DNA of 36,889 nt from Flavobacteriaceae bacterium. Its GTDB lineage: Bacteria; Bacteroidota; Bacteroidia; Flavobacteriales; Flavobacteriaceae. Location of the stretch: NCBI GenBank assembly GCA_018608485.1, contig JABAZK010000145.1:1-36889 (forward strand), read 5' to 3'. The notes below the pieces were generated by a model that was not told where the DNA came from, ran no database searches, and saw only the letters and a list, made by a program, of their open reading frames with translations. Of this stretch, positions 16,784 to 27,243 are shown piece by piece. A program made the position numbers and the translations under genes. How positions within the stretch are numbered: the stretch's first letter is position 1; each line of letters starts with the position of its first letter.

Positions 16784-16794
16784 AATAATTAACC

Positions 16795-18807
16795 TTGAGA
16801 GATCATCAAAAAAGCATACTAACAAAATTCTACATTGTAGCTGCTTTTATGACGCTTCTTTTTTCCTTGATAATTTTTAGAGTCATAGATATTCAATATC
16901 TCCAGGGTAATAAGTATAGGAAAATATCAAAAGATCTTACTAGAAAGCCATTTGCTATTGAGGCCAATAAAGGAAATGTATATGCTTCAGATGGAAATCT
17001 ATTAGCAACTTCAATGTCAAAATTTACAATTAGAATGGATGTCATGTCTGTTGATGTAAAAATTTTTGATAGAGACGTGGTAAAGCTCTCTAGAAACTTG
17101 GCAAATTTTTTAGGAAAGCCTCCTAATTTTTTTGAGAAAAAACTAAGAAATGCTCGAAAATCAAAAAACAGATATATACTTATTGCAAAAGATATTGGAT
17201 ATAATGATTACATGAAAATGAAGCAGTTTCCCATATTTAAACTTGGAGTTTATAAAGGGGGCTTTATAGCAGAGCATAAAACGGTGAGAGCACATCCAAT
17301 TGGCAAAATAGCTGAAAGAACTATAGGATATCATGATAATAGAGGGGATGCAGGGATTGAAGGAGCTTTTATTGATTATTTAAAAGGTGAGGACGGCCTT
17401 AGATGGAAACAAAAAATTGCTAAAGGGCAATGGAAGCCAATAAACGATGTAAATGAAAAAGAACCAGTTCAAGGGTATGATGTAGTAACTACTCTAGATG
17501 TAAATATTCAAGATATTACTCATCATGCATTACTTCGTCAATTAGAATATTTTGAAGCCGATCACGGATGTGCTGTAGTAATGGAGACTGCAACAGGTGA
17601 AATCAAAGCAATTTCAAATTTAGGGAGAACTTCAGCAGGAAAATATTATGAAAAAAGAAACTATGCAGTTTGGGAAGCTCATGAGCCAGGATCAACATTT
17701 AAATTAGCTAGTTTAATGGCTGCTTTAGATGATAAAATGATAGACACCTCTACTGTTGTAGATACAGAAAAAGGACGGATTTTTATTCATGGTAAAAGAG
17801 TAGAAGATTCCCAAAGAGGAGGCTATGGAGAAATATCAGCAGCTAGAGTGTTTGAAGTATCCTCAAATGTTGGAATAGTTAAACTAATTCGTGAACATTA
17901 TGATGATAAACCAGAAAAATTCTTAGATCATTTAAAAGATTATGGACTTACCAATAAAATTGGATTACCAATAAAAGGTGAAGGAAAACCAATTGTTTAT
18001 TATCCGGGTAAGCCGGGATGGAATAAAATAAGCTTAGAGTGGATGTCGTGGGGCTATAGTATTGCTGTGACCCCACTTCAGACATTAATGCTTTACAACG
18101 CTGTTGCTAATAATGGTGAAATGGTAAAGCCAAGGTTTATAAAAGAGTTGAGAAAAGAAAACAGAATTAAAAAATCTTTTCAAAAAGAGGTTATAAATCC
18201 ACAAATTGCAACTCCAGAAACTATAAAAAAATTAAAAAAAGTCCTAGAAAATGTTGTTGAAAAAGGAACAGCAAATAATATCTATTCTTCCAATTTTTCT
18301 ATGGCTGGAAAAACAGGTACTGCAAAAAAATATGTTGGTAGACATGTAAATAAAAAGGGAGATACTATTGCTGGAGGATATTCAAATAAGAGATATGTAG
18401 CTTCATTTGCAGGTTTCTTTCCTGCAGATCTTCCAAAATATTCATGTATTGTAGTTATTCATGACCCTTTGAAGAAAAAAGGGTATTACGGAGCTACAGT
18501 AGCTGCCCCTGTTTTTAAAGAAATTGCACAAAAAATATATACAACTACTTCGGTGGATGATGATCTTGTAAAAGAAAAGTTTTCCTCTCAAAAAATTGGC
18601 GATCAATATTCAAGCTTTTACAATAAAATAATAAATACAGAAACCATTCCAAATGTAATAGGAATGCCAGCTATGGATGCAGTTTCATTACTGGAAAATG
18701 TTGGATTAAATGTTAAAATCAAAGGAATTGGAAAAGTAAAAAAACAATCTATTAAAAAAGGAACTCTCATAAAAAAGGGAGCAACTATAATTTTAAATCT
18801 GTCTTAG
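16795..18807 (+). CDS. ftsI: Septal peptidoglycan transpeptidase with PASTA domain (PBP2x/FtsI type)
   Basis: A 670-residue class B penicillin-binding protein that crosslinks septal peptidoglycan. One membrane helix lies near residues 11-29, then the dimerisation domain, then the transpeptidase with Ser300-x-x-Lys303 in GSTFKLAS, Ser356-Ser-Asn358 and the Lys506-Thr-Gly-Thr triad. The last 60 residues (from TIPNVIGMPAMDAV) form a single PASTA domain, usual in Bacteroidetes FtsI and absent from the E. coli protein. The start is TTG at 16795; the first internal ATG would remove half of the membrane helix. The stop TAG abuts the murE start without a gap. Confidence 0.96.
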   Translation: MRDHQKSILTKFYIVAAFMTLLFSLIIFRVIDIQYLQGNKYRKISKDLTRKPFAIEANKGNVYASDGNLLATSMSKFTIRMDVMSVDVKIFDRDVVKLSRNLANFLGKPPNFFEKKLRNARKSKNRYILIAKDIGYNDYMKMKQFPIFKLGVYKGGFIAEHKTVRAHPIGKIAERTIGYHDNRGDAGIEGAFIDYLKGEDGLRWKQKIAKGQWKPINDVNEKEPVQGYDVVTTLDVNIQDITHHALLRQLEYFEADHGCAVVMETATGEIKAISNLGRTSAGKYYEKRNYAVWEAHEPGSTFKLASLMAALDDKMIDTSTVVDTEKGRIFIHGKRVEDSQRGGYGEISAARVFEVSSNVGIVKLIREHYDDKPEKFLDHLKDYGLTNKIGLPIKGEGKPIVYYPGKPGWNKISLEWMSWGYSIAVTPLQTLMLYNAVANNGEMVKPRFIKELRKENRIKKSFQKEVINPQIATPETIKKLKKVLENVVEKGTANNIYSSNFSMAGKTGTAKKYVGRHVNKKGDTIAGGYSNKRYVASFAGFFPADLPKYSCIVVIHDPLKKKGYYGATVAAPVFKEIAQKIYTTTSVDDDLVKEKFSSQKIGDQYSSFYNKIINTETIPNVIGMPAMDAVSLLENVGLNVKIKGIGKVKKQSIKKGTLIKKGATIILNLS

Positions 18808-20271
18808 TTGAAATTATTAAAAGACATATTATATAAGGTTTCTGTAAACGCTGTTTATGGTGATACCAATGTGAAGGTAGCTCAAGTTGATTTTGATTCA
18901 AGAAAAGTTATAAAAGATTCCTTATTTGTTGCTCAAAAAGGCACTTCCGTTGATGGTCATTTATATATAGATAAGGCAATTAGCTTAGGAGCTACAACAA
19001 TTATTTGTGAAGAACTACCAATTCGCTTAGAGGCAAATATTACTTTTATTCAAGTAGAAGATTCCAGTAAAACGTTAGCAATTATTGCCTCAAATTTCTA
19101 TGATAATCCGTCTTCAAAATTAAAGTTGATAGGTGTTACAGGGACTAATGGTAAAACAACAGTAGCTTCATTATTATATCAATTGTTAAAAAAATCGGGA
19201 TATAAAACAGGATTGCTATCTACTGTTCAAATTTTAGTAGATACAACTGTCTTTAATGCAACTCATACAACACCAGATTCTGTAACTATAAATTCCTACT
19301 TACATAAAATGGTTTTGTTAGGAGTAGATTACTGTTTTATGGAGGTTAGTTCTCACGGGATTCATCAAAAAAGAACAGAAGGTCTAGAGTTTGCGGGTGG
19401 AATTTTTACTAATCTATCACATGATCATTTAGATTACCATGTTTCTTTTGCATCCTACAGAGATGTTAAAAAATCATTCTTTGATTCACTACCAAAAAAA
19501 GCATTTGCCCTTACCAATTTAGATGATAAAAATGGTAACATAATGCTGCAAAATACAAAAGCTAGAAAAAGAACTTATGCGCTAAAAACATTGGCAGATT
19601 ATAAGGCGAAAATTATTGAAAAAAGTTTTTCAGGGACATTAATTTCTATAAATGATACAGAATTTTGGACAAAGTTAATTGGAAATTTTAATGCCTATAA
19701 TTTAGCAGCTATCATTGGGGTGGCTTATGAATTAGGCTTAGAAAAAATAGAGATTTTAACAATTATTAGTCAGTTAGAAAGTGTTAGTGGACGATTTGAA
19801 CATCTTGTTTCAGATAATGGAGTTATTGCTATTGTAGATTACGCACACACACCAGATGCGCTAAGAAATGTACTTCAAACTATCAATGATATTAGGACAA
19901 ACAACGAAAAGCTAATTACAGTTATTGGTTGTGGAGGAGACAGAGATAGGACAAAAAGACCTAAGATGGCTCATATTGCTTCTCAATTAAGTACTCAGGC
20001 AATTTTTACTTCAGATAATCCAAGAACAGAAAATCCAGATACAATTTTGGAAGAGATGGAAGAGGGAGTATCTGCAGAAAATTTAAAAAAAATAATAACC
20101 ATATCAGATCGAAGACAAGCCATTAAAACAGCTTGTAAATTTTCAGAAACTGGTGATATTTTATTAATAGCTGGAAAAGGCCATGAAAACTATCAAGAGA
20201 TAAGTGGAGAACGCTTTCATTTTGATGATTTAGTAGAAGTAAAAAAATATTTTAACCTTTTAAAAAAATAG
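18808..20271 (+). CDS. murE: UDP-MurNAc-tripeptide ligase MurE (meso-diaminopimelate type)
   Basis: This 487-residue cytoplasmic Mur ligase adds the third residue to UDP-MurNAc-L-Ala-D-Glu. The ATP loop is TGTNGKT at 111-117. The substrate-selecting motif DNPR is at 403-406 in [10 protein letters not shown], which identifies meso-diaminopimelate rather than lysine as the amino acid. The [16 protein letters not shown] and DYAHTPD blocks are all in place. Translation starts at TTG immediately after the ftsI stop; there is no in-frame ATG near the N-terminal (M)[10 protein letters not shown] that flavobacterial MurE proteins share. mraY follows after one base. Confidence 0.97.
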   Translation: MKLLKDILYKVSVNAVYGDTNVKVAQVDFDSRKVIKDSLFVAQKGTSVDGHLYIDKAISLGATTIICEELPIRLEANITFIQVEDSSKTLAIIASNFYDNPSSKLKLIGVTGTNGKTTVASLLYQLLKKSGYKTGLLSTVQILVDTTVFNATHTTPDSVTINSYLHKMVLLGVDYCFMEVSSHGIHQKRTEGLEFAGGIFTNLSHDHLDYHVSFASYRDVKKSFFDSLPKKAFALTNLDDKNGNIMLQNTKARKRTYALKTLADYKAKIIEKSFSGTLISINDTEFWTKLIGNFNAYNLAAIIGVAYELGLEKIEILTIISQLESVSGRFEHLVSDNGVIAIVDYAHTPDALRNVLQTINDIRTNNEKLITVIGCGGDRDRTKRPKMAHIASQLSTQAIFTSDNPRTENPDTILEEMEEGVSAENLKKIITISDRRQAIKTACKFSETGDILLIAGKGHENYQEISGERFHFDDLVEVKKYFNLLKK

Positions 20272-20272
20272 G

Positions 20273-21499
20273 ATGCTGTATTATTTATTTGATTATTTGG
20301 AGTCTCATTTTAATTTCCCTGGAGCAGGGTTATTTCAGTTTATTACATTCAGAGCTGCAGCTGCTTTTATTTTAGCCTTATCGGTGTCCTCTATATATGG
20401 TAAAAGAATCATTAATTTTTTAAGAACACAGCAGGTAGGAGAAAGTATCAGAGACCTGGGTCTTGAGGGGCAAATTCAAAAAGCAGGAACTCCAACAATG
20501 GGCGGTATTATCATTATTTTTTCTACACTAATTCCTGTGTTATTATTAACCAAATTAGACAATATTTATATCATCATCCTACTTATAACAACAGTTTGGA
20601 TGGGTTTAATTGGTTTTTTAGATGATTATATCAAAGTATTTAAAAAAGACAAAGAAGGATTACAGGGAAAATTTAAAATTTTAGGTCAAGTAGGGTTGGG
20701 TTTAATAGTTGGTTCTATGCTTTATTTTAATGACAATGTAACAATTAAAGAAGAGTTGCCATTAGCACAACAAGTAGTTCAACAAAATGGGAAAACTCAG
20801 GTTTTTGGACAAGCGCATAAGTCAACAAAAACAACTGTTCCATTTTTTAAAAACAATGAATTAGATTATTCTGACTTCTTAAGTTTTTTAGGTGAAGGAT
20901 ATGAAAAGTATGGTTGGTTAGTGTTTATTTTCATTACAATTTTCATTATAACAGCTGTTTCTAATGGTGCAAATCTTACAGATGGTATAGATGGTTTAGC
21001 AACCGGCTCTTCAGCTATTATAGTGGTTGTTTTGGGCCTTTTTGCTTGGGTGTCAGGGAATATTATTTTTTCAGATTATTTAGATGTCATGTATATCCCA
21101 AATTCTGGAGAAATGACAGTATACATCTTAGCTTTTGCAGGAGCTTTGATAGGTTTTCTGTGGTACAACACCTATCCAGCGCAAGTTTTTATGGGAGATA
21201 CAGGTAGTTTAACAATTGGAGGTATAATAGCAGTGATCGCTATTTCAATTCGTAAAGAATTATTGTTGCCAATTCTTGCAGGTATTTTTTTAGTAGAAAA
21301 TTTATCTGTAATACTTCAAGTTTCCTATTTCAAATACACAAGAAAAAAATATGGTGAAGGAAGACGAATCTTTAAGATGTCGCCTCTACATCATCATTAT
21401 CAAAAGTCTGGATATCATGAGAGTAAAATAGTAGTCCGTTTTTGGATTATAGGAATTCTTTTGGCGGTTTTTACCATTGTAACATTAAAATTAAGATAG
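20273..21499 (+). CDS. mraY: Phospho-N-acetylmuramoyl-pentapeptide transferase
   Basis: A polytopic inner-membrane enzyme of 408 residues that transfers phospho-MurNAc-pentapeptide to undecaprenyl phosphate, giving lipid I. The catalytic Asp pair is D117-D118 in [12 protein letters not shown], the Mg-binding block is [12 protein letters not shown] (D237, D240), and the HHH motif is H373-H375 in [11 protein letters not shown]. It is about 50 residues longer than the 360-residue E. coli enzyme; the excess lies at roughly 153-210, between the fifth and sixth membrane helices, and by known MraY topology should face the periplasm. All catalytic residues are conserved, so it is expected to be active. 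Confidence 0.97.
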   Translation: MLYYLFDYLESHFNFPGAGLFQFITFRAAAAFILALSVSSIYGKRIINFLRTQQVGESIRDLGLEGQIQKAGTPTMGGIIIIFSTLIPVLLLTKLDNIYIIILLITTVWMGLIGFLDDYIKVFKKDKEGLQGKFKILGQVGLGLIVGSMLYFNDNVTIKEELPLAQQVVQQNGKTQVFGQAHKSTKTTVPFFKNNELDYSDFLSFLGEGYEKYGWLVFIFITIFIITAVSNGANLTDGIDGLATGSSAIIVVVLGLFAWVSGNIIFSDYLDVMYIPNSGEMTVYILAFAGALIGFLWYNTYPAQVFMGDTGSLTIGGIIAVIAISIRKELLLPILAGIFLVENLSVILQVSYFKYTRKKYGEGRRIFKMSPLHHHYQKSGYHESKIVVRFWIIGILLAVFTIVTLKLR

Positions 21500-21532
21500 T
21501 ATTCAAACCCTAAAATTAGGAGTTTATAAATA

Positions 21533-22867
21533 ATGAAAAGATTAGTCATACTTGGTGGAGGAGAAAGTGGAGTTGGAGTCGCCATACTGGGAAAACAAAA
21601 AGAGTTTGATGTTTTTCTTTCAGACATAGGAAGTATTTCAGAAAAATATAAAAAAGTTCTTTCACATCATAAAATAAGTTTTGAGGAGGGTCATCATACA
21701 AACTCATTGATTTTAAATGCTGATTTGGTGGTTAAAAGCCCAGGCATTCCAGAAAAAGCTGCAGTAGTTTCATTACTCCTTAAAAAAAGGATTCCAGTAA
21801 TTTCTGAAATTGAATTTGCCTCTCAATTTACAAAGGCAACAATTGTTGGAATAACCGGATCAAATGGAAAAACAACAACTACCCTCATCACACATCATAT
21901 GCTTACATCAGCAAATTTGCGTGTAGGAGTTGCTGGAAATATTGGAGATAGTTTCGCTCAACAAGTTGCAGAGCAAGACTTTGGAAGTTATGTATTGGAG
22001 TTGAGTAGTTTTCAATTAGATGGAATTATAAATTTTAGACCACATATTGCAATAATTACAAATATTACCCCAGATCATTTAGATCGATATGAATATGATT
22101 TTAATCAATATGTAGCCTCAAAGTTTAGAATCACTAAAAACCAAACGGCTGACGATTTTTTGATATATGATGCAGATGATAAGGTAATAAGTACCTGGCT
22201 AAAAGAACACAAGGTAAATGCAAAATTAATTCCCTTCTCAATTGAAAAGGAGGTTGACAACGGAGCATTTTTAAAAAAAAATACGATACAAATAAAAATA
22301 AATACAGAAAAATATAGCATGAGCACATCTAATCTAAGATTACAAGGAAAACATAATATTAAAAATACCATGGCTGGAGCCTTGGCTTCTCAGTTACTTA
22401 ATGTAAGAAGTCAAACCATAAAGGAAAGTCTTGCAAATTTTGAAGGAGCAGAACACCGCTTAGAGAATGTACATAAAGTTAATGGAGTTCAATTTATTAA
22501 CGATTCTAAAGCTACAAATGTAAATGCTACTTTTTATGCCTTGGAATGTATGGAGCAGCCAACTGTTTGGATTGTTGGAGGTGTTGATAAAGGTAATGAT
22601 TATGAAGATTTATTGCCTTTAGTTAGAGAAAAAGTAAAAGCAATCGTTTGTTTAGGTGAAGACAATGAAAAGTTAAAATCTGTGTTTTATAATGTAGTAG
22701 ATATGATGATAGAAACTGCAGGAGCTGAGGAAGCTGTTAAGGTTGCTTTTAAACTATCTCAATCAGGCGATAATGTTTTGTTATCACCAGCATGTGCTAG
22801 CTTCGATTTATTTGATAATTATGAAGACAGAGGACGTCAGTTTAAAAATGCAGTAATGAGTTTGTAA
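21533..22867 (+). CDS. murD: UDP-MurNAc-L-alanine:D-glutamate ligase
   Basis: A 444-residue cytoplasmic Mur ligase that adds D-glutamate to UDP-MurNAc-L-Ala. The N-terminal Rossmann-like start is LVILGGGESGVG, the ATP loop is GITGSNGKTT at 106-115, and the central block NITPDHLDRY and the FINDSKATNVNA segment are characteristic of MurD. The C-terminal LLSPACASFDLFDNYEDRG is nearly invariant in the family. It follows mraY after 33 bases, one of the larger gaps in the cluster, which contains a small imperfect inverted repeat. ftsW begins 34 bases later. Confidence 0.97.
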   Translation: MKRLVILGGGESGVGVAILGKQKEFDVFLSDIGSISEKYKKVLSHHKISFEEGHHTNSLILNADLVVKSPGIPEKAAVVSLLLKKRIPVISEIEFASQFTKATIVGITGSNGKTTTTLITHHMLTSANLRVGVAGNIGDSFAQQVAEQDFGSYVLELSSFQLDGIINFRPHIAIITNITPDHLDRYEYDFNQYVASKFRITKNQTADDFLIYDADDKVISTWLKEHKVNAKLIPFSIEKEVDNGAFLKKNTIQIKINTEKYSMSTSNLRLQGKHNIKNTMAGALASQLLNVRSQTIKESLANFEGAEHRLENVHKVNGVQFINDSKATNVNATFYALECMEQPTVWIVGGVDKGNDYEDLLPLVREKVKAIVCLGEDNEKLKSVFYNVVDMMIETAGAEEAVKVAFKLSQSGDNVLLSPACASFDLFDNYEDRGRQFKNAVMSL

Positions 22868-22901
22868 CTAGTTATAAAATTGTAAAGAATAAGTTCCATT
22901 T

Positions 22902-24089
22902 ATGAAAGGAATTTTCAAACATATAGAAGGAGATAGAACCATTTGGGCTTTGGTGGCTATTTTGGCATTATTTTCTTTTATGCCTGTCTACAGCGCTAGC
23001 GCAAATCTAGTAAGTGTAGTAGGAGGTTCAACTTTAGGATATTTATTAAAACATGTTGTGCTTTTAATTATGGGTTTTGCTATAATTTATGCAGTTCATA
23101 AAATCCCTTATAGATATTTTAGTGGTGGATCTGTCTTGCTGTTACCAGTTGTTTTCTTCTTATTGATTTACACTTTAGCACAAGGAACAACTATAGGAGG
23201 AACCTATGCGAGTAGATGGATTAGCATTCCGTTTATAGGAGTTGGCTTTCAAACATCAACACTTGCTGGCTTGGTGCTAATGGTTTATACATCAAGATAT
23301 TTGGCTAAAAATAAAGATCTAAAAATAGTTTTTAAAGAAAGTTTGATTCAACTATGGCTGCCAGTTGCTTTAATTCTAATATTAATTTTACCTGCTAATT
23401 TTTCTACCACTGCAATTATTTTTTCAATGATTTTAATTTTAGCTTTTGTAGGAGGGTATCCCATAAAATATATAGGGTATATAATTGGAGCTGGAATTTT
23501 ATCATTAACATTATTTATTTTAATTGCTAAAGCATTTCCAGATTTGATGCCTAATAGAGTAAATACCTGGGGAAGTAGAATTGAAAACTTTTCCAATTCA
23601 GAAGGTCAAGAGTCCTATCAAGTAGAAAAAGCAAAAATAGCCATAGCAACAGGAGGAACCTTTGGAAAAGGTCCTGGAAAGAGTATACAAAAGAATTTCT
23701 TACCGCAATCATCGTCAGATTTCATTTATGCCATTATAGTTGAAGAATACGGCTTGGTAGGGGCTGTACTTATTGTTTTTGTTTATTTTTTATTACTATT
23801 TAGAATTTTTGTTACGGTTAAAAAAGCAAGTACAATTTTTGGCACATTATTGGTGATTGGGGTGGGCTTACCTATTATTTTTCAAGCAGTTATTAATATG
23901 GCAGTGGCTACAAATTTGTTTCCAGTTACAGGCCAAACATTACCATTAATAAGTAGTGGAGGTACTTCCATTTGGATGACATGCTTTGCTCTTGGTATGA
24001 TTCTTAGTGTAAGTTCTTCTAAACAAGAAACTGAGGAAACAATTTTAGATGATAATCCATTAGATATTTTACATGAAGCAATCGATTAA
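22902..24089 (+). CDS. ftsW: Septal peptidoglycan glycosyltransferase FtsW
   Basis: A polytopic SEDS-family membrane protein of 395 residues, with about ten hydrophobic segments, that polymerises lipid II into septal glycan together with the FtsI-type transpeptidase encoded upstream. Family signatures are the SRWISIPF segment, the large periplasmic loop with [10 protein letters not shown] and [18 protein letters not shown], and near the C-terminus [13 protein letters not shown]. It is distinguished from RodA mainly by its dcw location. The end of the gene overlaps murG by 17 bases, so the two are translationally linked. Confidence 0.95.
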   Translation: MKGIFKHIEGDRTIWALVAILALFSFMPVYSASANLVSVVGGSTLGYLLKHVVLLIMGFAIIYAVHKIPYRYFSGGSVLLLPVVFFLLIYTLAQGTTIGGTYASRWISIPFIGVGFQTSTLAGLVLMVYTSRYLAKNKDLKIVFKESLIQLWLPVALILILILPANFSTTAIIFSMILILAFVGGYPIKYIGYIIGAGILSLTLFILIAKAFPDLMPNRVNTWGSRIENFSNSEGQESYQVEKAKIAIATGGTFGKGPGKSIQKNFLPQSSSDFIYAIIVEEYGLVGAVLIVFVYFLLLFRIFVTVKKASTIFGTLLVIGVGLPIIFQAVINMAVATNLFPVTGQTLPLISSGGTSIWMTCFALGMILSVSSSKQETEETILDDNPLDILHEAID

Positions 24090-25173
24090 CATATTAATTA
24101 GTGGTGGTGGCACAGGAGGTCACATTTATCCGGCTATTGCTATTGCTAATGAGTTAAAAGAACGGTTTCCACATGCAAAGTTTTTATTTGTTGGAGCAAA
24201 GGATAAAATGGAGATGGAAAAAGTGCCGGAAGCAGGTTATGAAATAACAGGGCTATGGATTTCAGGGATTCAAAGAAAATTAACAATCAAAAATTTATTA
24301 TTCCCTCTAAAATTATTGGTCAGTCTATTTAAGTCAAGAGAAATTATAAGACAATTTAAGCCAGATGTAGCGATAGGGACTGGAGGTTTTGCTAGCGGGC
24401 CAACAATTATAATGGCTAATATGTGTAAGATTCCAACATTAATTCAAGAACAAAATTCTTATCCTGGAATTACAAATAAATTATTGAGCAGAAAATCTAA
24501 AATTATTTGTGTTGCCTATGATGGTTTAGGTCGATTTTTTCCAAAAGAGAAAATTGTAAAAACAGGGAATCCAGTTAGATCAAGCTTATTATCAATACAC
24601 ACCAAGGATAAGATTTTTGATGGGAATAAATTGTTTCATCTAAAACAGAAAACAACAACAATTTTAGTTCTAGGAGGTAGCCTGGGTGCTAGGAAGATAA
24701 ATCAGTTAATTGAACAAAATATTGTGTTTTTTAAAGAACAAAAAGTACAAGTAATTTGGCAATGTGGTAAGCTTTATTTTGATGAATATAAAAAATATAA
24801 TGAGTTCGAAAACATTCATGTTCATTCATTCATTAATAAAATGGATTTAGCATATGCAGCAGCTAATATTATTATATCTAGATCTGGTGCTAGCTCTGTA
24901 TCTGAATTATGTATTGTTGGTAAGCCTACCATTTTTGTTCCATCACCCAATGTGGCAGAAGATCATCAGACTAAAAATGCACTATCTATTGCAGAAAAAC
25001 ACGGTGCTATTTTATTGAAAGAGTCTGAATTAGAAACTTTTCCAATAGTTTTTGAAACCTTGTTAAAAGATGATGGAAAACAGGAAAGTTTAAGTCAAAA
25101 TATTAAGGAGTTAGCATTACCAAATGCAACAAACAAAATAATAAATCAAGTAGAAAAATTAGTAGATTTTTGA
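24073..25173 (+). CDS. murG: UDP-GlcNAc:lipid I N-acetylglucosaminyltransferase
   Basis: A GT28 family glycosyltransferase of 366 residues that converts lipid I to lipid II on the cytoplasmic face of the inner membrane. The N-terminal glycine loop [11 protein letters not shown] starts at residue 11; the donor-binding C-terminal half has [10 protein letters not shown] near residue 200, a [11 protein letters not shown] block and [14 protein letters not shown]. The start lies inside the end of ftsW. Its TGA stop overlaps the murC TTG start by four bases (TTGA), an arrangement suited to termination-reinitiation. Confidence 0.97.
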   Translation: MKQSINILISGGGTGGHIYPAIAIANELKERFPHAKFLFVGAKDKMEMEKVPEAGYEITGLWISGIQRKLTIKNLLFPLKLLVSLFKSREIIRQFKPDVAIGTGGFASGPTIIMANMCKIPTLIQEQNSYPGITNKLLSRKSKIICVAYDGLGRFFPKEKIVKTGNPVRSSLLSIHTKDKIFDGNKLFHLKQKTTTILVLGGSLGARKINQLIEQNIVFFKEQKVQVIWQCGKLYFDEYKKYNEFENIHVHSFINKMDLAYAAANIIISRSGASSVSELCIVGKPTIFVPSPNVAEDHQTKNALSIAEKHGAILLKESELETFPIVFETLLKDDGKQESLSQNIKELALPNATNKIINQVEKLVDF

Positions 25174-26510
25174 ATTTAAAAGGCATACATACTATTTATT
25201 TTATTGGTATCGGGGGTATCGGTATGAGTGCTTTGGCAAAGTATTTTCACGCTGTGGGAAAACAAGTTTCAGGGTATGACAAAGTAACTTCTGCCATTAC
25301 AGAAGGTTTGCGAAATATAGGAATAGATACACATTATGAAGATTCATTAGATTTAATTCCTGAAAATTTCAAAAATAAACATCATACTTTGGTGGTATAC
25401 ACGCCAGCAGTTTCCTCAGATCATTTAGAATTAAATTTTTTTATTGATAACGGATTTAAAGTTATGAAGCGTGCAGAGGTTTTAGGCCTTATCACAAAAT
25501 ACACTTTTTGTCTTGCAGTTGCTGGAACACACGGTAAAACAACTACAACTGCAATTTTAGGTCATATTATGCAACCTTACAATGCCACTAGTTTTTTGGG
25601 AGGTATTTCAGAGAATTATCAGTCTAATTTAATTTTAGGAAAGGATGAAATTTCAGTTGTAGAAGCAGATGAATTTGATCGTTCATTTTTAAAACTTTCA
25701 CCAAACATAGCTTGTGTTACATCTACAGATGCAGACCACTTAGATATTTATGGTGAGAAAAATTCTTTAGAGAATTCTTTTCAAGAATTTGCAGACAAGG
25801 TTTCAAATCAATTAATTGTTGCTAAAGGATGTAAATTAGAGGGGTTAACGTATGCTGTAGAAGAAGATGCAGATTATAGTATATCTAATATAAAAAGAAA
25901 AAACGGCCACTATGTTTTTGATGTAAAAACACCTCATAAAATTATCAATGAGGTATCATTTTTATTGCCAGGGAAACACAATATGATGAATGCCTTGGCA
26001 GCTTTTGCTATGGCAGATTGCTATGGCATCCCTACTGAAAACATTAAAAAATCACTAGAAACATTTAGAGGAGTAAAAAGACGCTTTTCATATAAAATTA
26101 GATCAGAAAAACTAACTCTAATTGATGATTATGCGCACCATCCAACAGAGATTCGAGCTGTTCATAGTTCTATAAAAGAGTTGTATCCTTTTAAAAAAAA
26201 TATAGTAGTTTTTCAGCCTCACTTATACACAAGAACTAGAGATTTTATTGAAGATTTTGCAGTTGAGTTATCAAAGTTTGATGAAGTACTCTTGCTTGAT
26301 ATCTATCCGGCAAGAGAAATACCTATAAGTGGAGTTTCTTCTTTATGGCTGTTAGAAAAAATTCTCAACAAGAATAAAAAAATCACAGATAAAAAAAATT
26401 TAGTAAAAGATATTAAAAATTCTGAAGCCAATATAGTTGCAATGTTAGGTGCAGGAGATATCGGAAAGATGGTTGAAGATGTTAAAAATGAATTAATTTC
26501 TATATGTTAA
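25170..26510 (+). CDS. murC: UDP-N-acetylmuramate:L-alanine ligase
   Basis: This 446-residue ligase adds L-alanine to UDP-MurNAc, the first peptide-stem step. The N-terminal nucleotide-sugar loop is [13 protein letters not shown], the ATP loop is [10 protein letters not shown] at 118-127, and [12 protein letters not shown] and [12 protein letters not shown] follow in the C-terminal half. The chosen start is the TTG that overlaps the murG stop, because (M)[20 protein letters not shown] is the expected N-terminus and no ATG precedes the first glycine loop. In several proteobacteria ddl follows murC; here ftsQ follows directly. Confidence 0.97.
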   Translation: MNLKGIHTIYFIGIGGIGMSALAKYFHAVGKQVSGYDKVTSAITEGLRNIGIDTHYEDSLDLIPENFKNKHHTLVVYTPAVSSDHLELNFFIDNGFKVMKRAEVLGLITKYTFCLAVAGTHGKTTTTAILGHIMQPYNATSFLGGISENYQSNLILGKDEISVVEADEFDRSFLKLSPNIACVTSTDADHLDIYGEKNSLENSFQEFADKVSNQLIVAKGCKLEGLTYAVEEDADYSISNIKRKNGHYVFDVKTPHKIINEVSFLLPGKHNMMNALAAFAMADCYGIPTENIKKSLETFRGVKRRFSYKIRSEKLTLIDDYAHHPTEIRAVHSSIKELYPFKKNIVVFQPHLYTRTRDFIEDFAVELSKFDEVLLLDIYPAREIPISGVSSLWLLEKILNKNKKITDKKNLVKDIKNSEANIVAMLGAGDIGKMVEDVKNELISIC

Positions 26511-26512
26511 TT

Positions 26513-27238
26513 ATGAAGTTAAAAAGAATTATAAAATATCTATTTATGCCCATTTTTATTGGGGTATTGGTATTCTTATTCATTTTTTCTAATCAAAGAA
26601 ATACACAAAAAATAATTAAGAAAATAGATATTCAATTTGAATCTGAAGAGCCATATTTCTTAACTCACGAAATAGTTAATAAATTGTTAATACAAAACAA
26701 CGATAGAGTACAAAAACAAGCAAAATCTGTAATAGATTTATACAAGTTAGAAGAATTGGTTCTAGAAAACCCATATGTTGAAAAAGCATCACTTTTTTTT
26801 ACCATAGATGGCACGCTTGGGTCTTTCATAAAACAAAGGCAACCTATCGCTAGAATACTTACTAGTAATTTATCTTACTACATTGATTCAGAGGGAGTAA
26901 AAGTTCCAATTTCTGAAAACTATTCAGCTAGAGTTCCCTTGGTGTCTGGTTTAAATGATGATAGTAGTTTGTTAGAATTATTGGTATTGTTAAATAAAAT
27001 TGATGAGGATAATTTTTTGAACAAAGAGGTTACTTCAATCCATAGAAAAGACAATAAAGAGTATTTGATGACAGTTAGAAGTGGAGATTACAGGATAGAT
27101 TTTGGGAATCTGACAGAAATAGACGAAAAAATAAAAAAGTTAAAAGCGTTTTATGGCAAAGCTTTTTTAGATAGTACAATACAAAAGTACAAAACCATAA
27201 ATATTAAATATCACAATCAAGTTGTTGGTGTAAAATAA
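26513..27238 (+). CDS. ftsQ: Cell division protein FtsQ/DivIB
   Basis: This divisome protein has 241 residues from the start used. A basic N-terminus (MKLKRIIKYL) is followed by one membrane helix at about 9-27, then a periplasmic part beginning with a POTRA-like segment (from about residue 35) that in FtsQ binds FtsL and FtsB homologues. Similarity is weak, as usual for FtsQ, so the call relies on topology and position between murC and ftsA. An alternative ATG at 26504 would add MLI and overlap murC by seven bases; the ATG at 26513, two bases after the murC stop, gives the more typical leader. ftsA begins five bases downstream. Confidence 0.88.
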   Translation: MKLKRIIKYLFMPIFIGVLVFLFIFSNQRNTQKIIKKIDIQFESEEPYFLTHEIVNKLLIQNNDRVQKQAKSVIDLYKLEELVLENPYVEKASLFFTIDGTLGSFIKQRQPIARILTSNLSYYIDSEGVKVPISENYSARVPLVSGLNDDSSLLELLVLLNKIDEDNFLNKEVTSIHRKDNKEYLMTVRSGDYRIDFGNLTEIDEKIKKLKAFYGKAFLDSTIQKYKTINIKYHNQVVGVK

Positions 27239-27243
27239 AAGAA

